Assembly: GCA_963781595.1 (NCBI GenBank)
Contig: CAWAGG010000006.1
Span: forward strand, 2,996,017 to 3,060,016
Origin: JBEDUK01 sp963781595
GTDB lineage: Bacteria > Actinomycetota > UBA4738
DNA: 64,000 nt
Direction of reading: 5' to 3'
Below the pieces are notes generated by a model. That model saw only the letters and a program-made list of their open reading frames with translations. It was not told the origin of the DNA and made no database searches. Numbering within the stretch: position 1 is the stretch's first letter; every line of letters starts with the position of its first letter. Shown in pieces: positions 58,376-64,000 of the stretch. Position numbers and translations under genes: made by a program.

Positions 58376-59171
58376 GCTGCGGGTGCTCTACCGGCTCGGG
58401 GTGCGGTACCTGACGCTCACCCACAACGCCAACGTGCCGTGGGCGGATTCGGCCACCGATATTCCTGCCGCCGGCGGGCTGACCGCGTTCGGCCGCCAGG
58501 TGGTGGCGGAGATGCAGCGGCTCGGGATGCTGGTCGACCTGTCCCACACCGCCCCCGGGACCATGCGCGACACCTTCGACGCGGCGGAGGCGCCCGTGAT
58601 CTACTCCCACTCCAGCGCCCGGGCGCTGTGCGATGACCCGCGCAACGTGCCGGACGAGCTGCTGGCCCGGCTGGCCCGCAACAACGGCGTGTGCATGGTC
58701 ACCTTCGTGCCCGCGTTCGTCTCCCCGCCGTGCCGGGAGTGGCACCTGGGGCTCGACGCCGAGCTGCAGCGGCGCGGGCTGGACCCCTCGGACCCGGCCG
58801 GCCGGGCGGAGCGGCGGGAGTACGCGCACCGCCATCCCGCGCCGCGGGCCACGCTGGCCCAGGTCGCCGACCATATCGAGCACGTGCGCGAGGTGGCGGG
58901 GGTGGACCACGTCGGTATCGGCGGGGATTTCGACGGCACCGAGGATCTCCCCGACGGCCTGGCCGATGTGTCGTGCTACCCGGCGCTCGTCGCGGAACTG
59001 CTGGAGCGGGGCTGGAGCGAGCAGGACTGTGCGCGGCTGGCCGGCGGCAACATCCTGCGGGTGATACAGGAGGCGGAGGCCGCCGCCACGGCCATCTCCG
59101 CCCGGCGTGGCCCGTCGCTGGCGCGGATCGAGGACACCGACGGGGACGCCGGCGCGCAGGCCGTCAGCTGA
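58371..59171 (+). CDS. Membrane dipeptidase (peptidase M19), 5' end missing
   Basis: About 266 residues of a renal-dipeptidase-like zinc hydrolase, starting mid-protein at LGVLRVLYRLGVRYLTLTHN. Metal and substrate positions visible are the histidines in LTLTHNANVPWADS, DLSHTAPGTMRDTF, VIYSHSSARALCDDPRNVPD, and HVGIGGDFDGTEDLPDG. The N-terminal third, including the first metal ligands (HxD), is absent because of the junction. The intact family has 350-400 residues and cleaves dipeptides. Overlaps the DUF427 gene tail-to-tail by eight bases. Confidence 0.9.
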   Translation, partial: GVLRVLYRLGVRYLTLTHNANVPWADSATDIPAAGGLTAFGRQVVAEMQRLGMLVDLSHTAPGTMRDTFDAAEAPVIYSHSSARALCDDPRNVPDELLARLARNNGVCMVTFVPAFVSPPCREWHLGLDAELQRRGLDPSDPAGRAERREYAHRHPAPRATLAQVADHIEHVREVAGVDHVGIGGDFDGTEDLPDGLADVSCYPALVAELLERGWSEQDCARLAGGNILRVIQEAEAAATAISARRGPSLARIEDTDGDAGAQAVS

Positions 59172-59901
59172 AGGGCGTGCGCGGCCGCTCCTGCCGCTCC
59201 CCGTCGAGATAGATGTCCACCCGCTCGTTGTAGAAGCAGGCCAGCCCGGCGATCTTCTGGCTCTCCGGCAGCGGGAACCGGTACATCCATACGAGGTCGC
59301 GGTGCTCGGCCTGCCCGGTGTCCACCGACCAGTAGCTGGCGGTGCCCTTGTACGGGCAGTGGGACGCGGCGTCCGACGGCCGCAGCAGGTCCATCCGCAG
59401 GTCAGTGAGGGGCAGGTAGTAGCGGGGCGGCAGGCCGGTCTCGAACAGGATGCGGGGCTGGCGGGAGTCGGCCACGGTGACCCCGTCGAGCTCCAACCGG
59501 ACGTGCCGGGTGCTGGCCAGGATGTCCACCCGCTTGTAGGGGTCACGCGGGTGGGTGTAGACCGGCTCGTCCTCCTCGAGCCACTCGCTCATCGAGCCCC
59601 AGTCCAGCCGGACCAGGTCGCGGAGCTCCGCGCGCGGCGACTCGGGATAGCGCAGCGCGGCCGCCACGGCGGTCGCGGTGGCCACCTTGACATCGAGGAT
59701 CTGCGCCTCGCCGCGGCTGGGCGAGTGCTGGGTCTGCCCGGACGGGACCAGCTCGGCCCGGACGTCGGCCGCGGGCAGGTAGTAAACGGGGTAGTGCGGC
59801 CCCTCCCACACCAGGACCGGGTGGATGGTGTGGGCGACGAGCTGGCCAGCCAGATAGCAGCGCACCCGCTTGTGGCATGGCTCGATCCGCGATGCGGGCA
59901 T
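59164..59901 (-). CDS. Tandem DUF427 domain protein
   Basis: 245 residues with two copies of the DUF427 fold. Copy one runs from VRCYLAGQLVAHTIHPVLVW through YPVYYLPAADV and ends in CNS-poor text. Copy two has RHVRLELDGVTVADSRQPRI, RYYLPLTDLRMDLLRPSD, CPYKGTASYWSV and IAGLACFYNERVDIYLDG. The second copy keeps the typical CPYKG motif; the first lacks it. Function of the family is unknown. Divergent from the ppx gene with 65 bases between. Confidence 0.88.
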   Translation of the reverse strand: MPASRIEPCHKRVRCYLAGQLVAHTIHPVLVWEGPHYPVYYLPAADVRAELVPSGQTQHSPSRGEAQILDVKVATATAVAAALRYPESPRAELRDLVRLDWGSMSEWLEEDEPVYTHPRDPYKRVDILASTRHVRLELDGVTVADSRQPRILFETGLPPRYYLPLTDLRMDLLRPSDAASHCPYKGTASYWSVDTGQAEHRDLVWMYRFPLPESQKIAGLACFYNERVDIYLDGERQERPRTPFS

Positions 59902-59966
59902 GTCGATCTCCTATCGTGACCGGCCGGGGGCTCCTGGCCGCTTGCCCGGCCCAGTAGCGTCAAAGT

Positions 59967-60893
59967 ATGCGACTTGGGGTCCTGGACGTCGGGTCCAACA
60001 CTGCTCACTTCCTGGTGGTGGACGCTCATCAGGGCGGGCGCCCCCTGCCGGTGTTCTCCCACAAGGCAGAGCTCCAGCTCGGGAACAGCCTGGAGGACGG
60101 CAAGCTGCCCCGGAGCACCGGGCTGCGGCTGCGCGCGTTCGCCGCCGAGGCGCTGCAGATCGCCGAGGACAAGGGCGTGGAGGAACTGCTCGCCTTCGCC
60201 ACCTCGGCGGTCCGAGACGCGTCCAACGGGGATGCCGTCCTCGCCTCGGTCAGGTCCGCCACGGGGGTGGACATCGCGGTGCTGCCCGGCCCGGATGAGG
60301 CGCGGCTGACGTTCCTGGCCGTCCGCCGCTGGTTCGGCTGGTCCTCGGGGAGGGTTCTCATGCTCGACATCGGCGGCGGCTCGCTGGAGATCGCCGTCGG
60401 CATCGACGAGGTGCCCGACGTGACGATCTCGCTGCCGCTCGGCGCGGGCAGGCTGACCAGGGACTGGCTCATCGGCGATCCGCCCTCGGCCGACGAGACG
60501 CGCCAGCTGCGCCGGCATGTGCGGGCGGAGATCGCCCGCCGGGCCGGTGAGGTGACCCGGCTCGGGCGGGCCGACCGGGCCGTCGCGACCTCCAAGACCT
60601 TCCGGCAGCTGGCCAGGATCGCGGGCGCGGCGCCCTCGGGCGAGGGTCCCTACGTCCGGCGGGTGGTCAGCCACGCGGACATCGCGGAGCTGGCCAAGCG
60701 CCTGGCGGCGATGTCGGCGTCCGAACGCGCCGAGATGCCCGGCGTCTCGCGCACCCGCGCGCCGCAGCTCGCCGCGGGCGCGCTGGTGGCCGACGCGGCC
60801 ATGGACCTGTTCGGCCTGAACGAACTCGAAATCTGCCCGTGGGCGCTGCGGGAGGGCGTGATCCTGCGGCGGATCGACGCGCTCTCGGCCTGA
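59967..60893 (+). CDS. Ppx/GppA phosphatase family protein
   Basis: 308 residues of the actin-like ASKHA fold: GVLDVGSNTAHFLVVD (phosphate-1), ATSAVRDASNGD, MLDIGGGSLEIAVG (phosphate-2) and LPLGAGRLTRDWL. It corresponds to the short exopolyphosphatase / pppGpp phosphohydrolase of the Rv0496 type, lacking the C-terminal HD domain. It splits polyphosphate or pppGpp. ATG 59967. Confidence 0.9.
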   Translation: MRLGVLDVGSNTAHFLVVDAHQGGRPLPVFSHKAELQLGNSLEDGKLPRSTGLRLRAFAAEALQIAEDKGVEELLAFATSAVRDASNGDAVLASVRSATGVDIAVLPGPDEARLTFLAVRRWFGWSSGRVLMLDIGGGSLEIAVGIDEVPDVTISLPLGAGRLTRDWLIGDPPSADETRQLRRHVRAEIARRAGEVTRLGRADRAVATSKTFRQLARIAGAAPSGEGPYVRRVVSHADIAELAKRLAAMSASERAEMPGVSRTRAPQLAAGALVADAAMDLFGLNELEICPWALREGVILRRIDALSA

Positions 60894-60960
60894 CCCGGCG
60901 AGGTGCGCCGCCTGCCTGGCGGGGAGCGGGGGCTGGCTCGTCAGGCAGGCAGCGGCGACC

Positions 60961-61986
60961 TCACTCCGGCAGCACCCGGACGTTATCGGCGATACCGGGG
61001 GCCTCGCCGCTGCCGTTATCGGGTGCGGGCCGGGCGGGGCTGGCGGCACCCGGCGGCCGGGATTCGTGCCCGCCGCCCGGGTGCTGGCCATGGTGGCCGG
61101 CCGCGGCCGCCACCGGCATCTCGGCGCCCTTATCGCGCTCCTGGCCGGGCTCGCGTGCGCCGGCCCGGCCGGTCGGGGGGCGCCGGCCCTCGGCCGCGCC
61201 GCCCGCCCGGCCGCCGGCGGGCGCCTGGCCGCCGGCCGCGGCGAACGTGTTGGCGACCGACTTGGCCACCTCGTCTTCCAGCGAGCCGCGCGATGTCTCG
61301 CTGGCCACCAGGTTGGTGACCACATCGCGGATCTCGGTCAGCCTCCGCATCGTCTCGGTGTGCCGGGACGTCAGCAGGTTCAGGCGCCGCTCGGCACCGT
61401 CGTGGATGGCGCTGGCGCGGACGGTGGCCTCGTCCAGCATCTGCTTGGCCTGTGCCTTGGCGCTGGAGAGCGTGTTCTCGGCGTCCTTGGTCGCCTCGCT
61501 GATGGCCCGCTCGGTCTCCAGGCGGGCCGAGTTGCGCATCTTGTCCGCCTCGGCCCGGGCGGTCGCGATCGCGTTCTCCGCCTGCTCCTGCGCGGCGGTC
61601 AGCATCCGCTCGGTCTGCTCGCGCGCCTCGGCCCGGATCCGGTCGGCTTCCTTCTTGGCCTCCTCGCGCTGCTTGCCGATCTCGTCCTGGGCGCGGTTGC
61701 GCTGGGCCTTGGCCTCGTCGTCGGCGAGCTTCAGGATCTGGCCGACCCGCTCGCTGATCTCCTCGTGGGCGGGCTTGCCGCTCAGGCCCTGGCGGGCGGC
61801 GGTCAGCTCCAGGCGGACCCGTTCCGTCTCGTCGAGCGACTGCGAGAGCCGCTCCTCCAGGTCACGGGCCTGGCTGCGGGAGCGCGCGACGAACTCATCC
61901 ACCTGGCGGCGGCTGTACCCGCGCATCTGGACTTCGAAGGTGCCTTCACTGTCCATGTCGGTCATCAGGTCTGCGTCATCAGTCAT
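60961..61986 (-). CDS. DivIVA-domain coiled-coil protein
   Basis: 341 residues. The N-terminus FEVQMRGYSRRQVDEFVARS matches the DivIVA/Wag31 membrane-binding start. A long heptad coiled coil follows (residues about 60-230, rich in Glu/Lys/Arg/Ala: AEAREQTERMLTAAQEQAEN). The C-terminal 100 residues are Gly/Ala/Pro/His-rich and disordered. Similar long DivIVA-like or FilP/Scy-like proteins scaffold polar growth and the cell envelope. ATG 61986 has no strong ribosome-binding site; translation could begin slightly upstream. Confidence 0.82.
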   Translation of the reverse strand: MTDDADLMTDMDSEGTFEVQMRGYSRRQVDEFVARSRSQARDLEERLSQSLDETERVRLELTAARQGLSGKPAHEEISERVGQILKLADDEAKAQRNRAQDEIGKQREEAKKEADRIRAEAREQTERMLTAAQEQAENAIATARAEADKMRNSARLETERAISEATKDAENTLSSAKAQAKQMLDEATVRASAIHDGAERRLNLLTSRHTETMRRLTEIRDVVTNLVASETSRGSLEDEVAKSVANTFAAAGGQAPAGGRAGGAAEGRRPPTGRAGAREPGQERDKGAEMPVAAAAGHHGQHPGGGHESRPPGAASPARPAPDNGSGEAPGIADNVRVLPE

Positions 61987-62308
61987 AGTGGCACCCAGAA
62001 AGAGTCTGGCCGGTGGCTGAGCTGGCGGTCGGGGGCCGGGCCGCCCGCGGGCGGCCCGGGCTGGTCGCCCGGGATGCCGGGCGAAGTTACGGTCGGGGGT
62101 ACGGCGACAACGGGCACGACTCTCGTCCCTTACCACACCCAGGCGCAACCGAAACGGACGAATATCCCGTTTTGCCGCGATTACCGTGACGTCCCAGGCC
62201 GGCTGGCCCCGCCCGCCGGGCGGGGTGCCCGGCCCGCCCGCCCGGGGCGGCGCGGGCCGGTGAGGCCGGCGGCGTCTACCTTTTACCTGACAGGTCAGGA
62301 GGCGGTTG
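61987..62308. other. Intergenic region with a palindrome over a ribosome-binding site
   Basis: No gene is supported. Near its right end CCTGACAGGTCAGG (62286-62299) is a perfect 14-base palindrome. It overlaps AGGAGG (62297-62302), the ribosome-binding site of the carbonic-anhydrase-like gene, and lies just after a TTTTA stretch. It could be an operator or a hairpin that hides the site. Confidence 0.5.
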
Positions 62309-62853
62309 GTGGGCGGCTACCATCTCGGGACGATGGACGGGGTGACGCCGTCGGTCCATCCCGACGCGTGGATCGCTCCCGGCGTGGTGCTGGTGGGCCG
62401 GGTGATGGTGAGCCGGGCGGCCAGCGTCTGGTACGGCTCGGTGCTGCGGGCCGATGAAGACCAGATTGCGGTCGGCCCGGAATGCAATATCCAGGACCAG
62501 TGCTGCCTGCACGTGGATCCGGGCGAGCCGGTGATCCTGGAGGAGCGGGTCTCGCTCGGGCACCGGGCGACCGTGCACGGCGCGCACGTGGAGGCCGGCG
62601 CGCTGATCGGGATCGGGGCGGTCGTCCTCGGCCGGGCGCGCATCGGCGCCGGCTCGCTGGTGGCGCCGGCACGGTGGTCCGGCCCGGCCAGCAGATCCCG
62701 CCGGGCGTGCTGGTGGCCGGCGTCCCGGGGCGGGTGGTGCGCGAACTGACCGACGCCGACCGTGCCACGTTCGCGGATACCGCCGCCGGGTATGTCCGGC
62801 GCGCGGCGAGGCATGTCAACGTGAGCTGGGCCGGGCCCGGCGGATCCCCCTGA
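62309..62853 (+). CDS. Gamma carbonic anhydrase-like hexapeptide-repeat protein, one-base frameshift
   Basis: A left-handed beta-helix protein, about 180 residues after repair. Repeats run from HPDAWIAPGVVLVGRVMVSR to IGIGAVVLGRARIGAGSLVA. Zn-ligand-like histidines lie in CCLHVDPGEP, SLGHRATVHG and AHVEAG. At 62661-62670 one base is missing: the frame after LVA continues as GTVVRPGQQIPPGVLVAGVP in another frame and ends at 62853. GTG 62309 follows AGGAGG by six bases. These proteins may hydrate CO2 or act on acyl-carnitine-like substrates. Confidence 0.85.
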
Positions 62854-63097
62854 CCCGGCGGCCCGGGCGGCCCGGCGGCCCTCCGGCGCCCGGCGCCTCC
62901 GGCCCCGCGAAAAGATGAACTTTTACCGGGTTCTTGCGTACGGCGCGGCAATCTTTTTGGAATTGTTACCAGGACTTGGCAAAACCCCCCGAGGGTAGTC
63001 CGGGAATGGTCCGGTTGGGTCATGCGGGGACGCCCGGCCGCGCGTAACCTGGTACCAGGGCTTGCTGCGGATCGGCTCGGCAATGGAGGTGAGCGCG
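62854..63097. other. AT-richer intergenic region
   Basis: Contains an A/T-rich patch (about 62909-62985, with AAAAGATGAACTTTTACC and ATCTTTTTGGAATTG) that probably holds promoters for the small downstream gene. No gene or RNA can be supported. Confidence 0.4.
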
Positions 63098-63250
63098 GTG
63101 CGTGAGCGTCTCGATCCTCGCGTCCACGACAGCGTGGCGTTCGACGAGATCGAGCTGGTCGCCGAGGTGCTCAGCGCCGTCGCTGCGAGTGACCATCGGC
63201 TTACCCCGGACGAGCTGGACGAGGTGCTCGGGGTCAAGTCGGTCGCGTGA
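63098..63250 (+). CDS. 50-residue acidic protein, unknown
   Basis: GTG 63098 has GGAGG ahead at proper spacing (ATGGAGGTGAGCGCG). The product is acidic and helical (DSVAFDEIELVAEVLSAVAA, HRLTPDELDEVLGV), without Cys or His motifs. Overlaps the end of mshD tail-to-tail by 17 bases. Clean codon use and a good ribosome-binding site argue for a real gene; homologues of similar size are plausible in high-GC actinobacteria but I cannot name them. Confidence 0.6.
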   Translation: MRERLDPRVHDSVAFDEIELVAEVLSAVAASDHRLTPDELDEVLGVKSVA

Positions 63251-64000
63251 GGCCGCTCCCGTACATGACGTCGGTCCCGGCGCGGGTGAACCCCAGCGAC
63301 TCATAGAGCCCGATCGCCGCGGGATTCGACTCCTCGACGTAGAGCATCACCTCATCCAGTCCCCGGTCCCGCAGGTAGCGCAGCCCGATCAGGGTCAGGG
63401 CGCGGCCCAGCCCGCTGCCCTGCTCGGCCGGGTCAACCCCGATCACGTAGACCTCGCCCACCGGGCCGCGGGCCGGCCCGGGGCCGACAGGGTGGATCTT
63501 GGTCCAGTGGAAGCCGGCCATCCGCCCGTCCCGCTCGGCGACGAAGAACCCGGCCGGATCGACCAGGGCTCACGCTCGCGCTCGCCGATGTCCTGGACGG
63601 TCCACCTGCCCTGCTCGGGGTGATCCGCGAAGGCGCGCCCGTTGAGCGCGACCCACTCCGGCTCGTCCCGGCCGGGGACAAAGGTGCGGACCGAGATCCC
63701 CGGGGCCAGCCGGGGCCCGGCCAGCGGGACGTGCAGGGAGCGGCTCATCCGCCACAGGGCGCGCGTCCGGGCCAGCCCGGCACTGGCGGCCAGGGCGGCG
63801 GCGGCGGGCAGGTCGCCGTGCGCCCACAGGCGCACCGGGCGCCCGCCGGCCTCGGCGGTGACCGCCTGCACGAGCGCCCGGCCCAGCCCCTGCCCGCGGT
63901 GGGCCGGGTGGACGACGAGCTCGCCGCTGCGGGCGGCGGCGGGATCGCCGGCCGCGTCCAGGTGGGCGAAACCGGCGAGTTCGCCGCCGCGCCAGAGGAG
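63234..64000 (-). CDS. mshD: Mycothiol synthase, frameshifted and cut by the window edge
   Basis: Two GNAT domains in tandem, the MshD layout. The first, running off the right edge, ends with VVHPAHRGQGLGRALVQAVT and RLWAHGDLPAAAALA. The second has VRTFVPGRDEPEWVALNGRA, VYVIGVDPAEQGSGLGRALT and LYVEESNPAAIGLYESLGF. At about 63562 one base is missing, so REREPW must be joined to FDPAGFFVAERDGRMAGFHW in another frame. MshD acetylates Cys-GlcN-inositol, the last step of mycothiol, which marks the source as an actinobacterium. Confidence 0.9.

Noticed and set aside
58172..59171. A genuine fused prfA-dipeptidase locus created by inversion
   Set aside because: Both genes lose essential parts at one point and no repeat or mobile element is present; a chimeric assembly explains it more simply.

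Overview
The window reads as a high-GC (roughly 70%) draft contig from the Actinomycetota. Support comes from a 33-residue bS22-type ribosomal peptide (36600-36701), a 6C-type small RNA with C-rich loops (26333-26464), a Rex-controlled respiratory regulon, and a gene neighbourhood that resembles the mycobacterial Rv0496-Rv0524 block (sugar-phosphate isomerase, PlsC-type acyltransferase, GalE2-like epimerase, bS22, hemA-hemC-hemD-hemB-hemL). The split b6-type cytochrome bc complex and the CtaA-CtaB fusion are unlike the usual Streptomyces/Mycobacterium arrangement, so I infer a deep-branching, uncultured lineage for bases 1 to about 58,370.

At about 58,365-58,375 the text changes abruptly. A minus-strand prfA reading frame and a plus-strand membrane dipeptidase frame are both cut at the same point, each missing its 5' part. 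Everything to the right (DUF427, Ppx/GppA, DivIVA-like, gamma carbonic anhydrase, mycothiol synthase) looks like a different, more conventional mycothiol-producing actinobacterium. The likeliest explanation is a chimeric assembly join. It should be treated as a boundary when using synteny.

Layout of the left part. 1-2.3 kb: prenyl-lipid genes (geranylgeranyl reductase, F420/FMN split-barrel protein, polyprenyl diphosphate synthase). 2.4-10.2 kb: heme A/heme O synthase fusion, CtaG and an aa3-type cytochrome c oxidase operon (ctaC-D-E-F). 10.3-16.1 kb: CcdA, then a Rex-operator-headed cytochrome bc cluster (small membrane protein, 2[4Fe-4S] ferredoxin, b6-type cytochrome b, subunit IV, Rieske, membrane cytochrome c, two unknown membrane proteins). 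17.6-24.9 kb: tetrapyrrole operon with rex. 24.9-27.2 kb: ECF sigma/RskA pair, 6C RNA and a truncated DUF4331 gene. 27.6-29.7 kb: a lower-GC patch of secreted and lipoproteins. 29.7-40.5 kb: lipid/AMP-ligase cassette, acyltransferase, epimerase, a decayed SAM hydrolase, bS22, a Clp1-type kinase and two SDRs. 40.5-58.4 kb: a long minus-strand run prfA-prmC-tsaC-(LMW-PTP::glyA)-wecA-atpZ-atpI-atpBEFHAGDC-2H phosphoesterase-murA-large membrane protein-acuC.

The theme is aerobic respiration. Oxidase, bc complex, heme A/O synthesis, porphyrin synthesis, the redox sensor Rex and ATP synthase are all present. Rex palindromes lie before the geranylgeranyl reductase and bc operons, and a half site lies in the rex promoter. 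Several genes carry single-base deletions that break the frame (hemA, the 29.0-29.7 kb secreted protein, gamma carbonic anhydrase, mshD). Because all are one-base losses, sequencing or assembly error is as likely as real decay.
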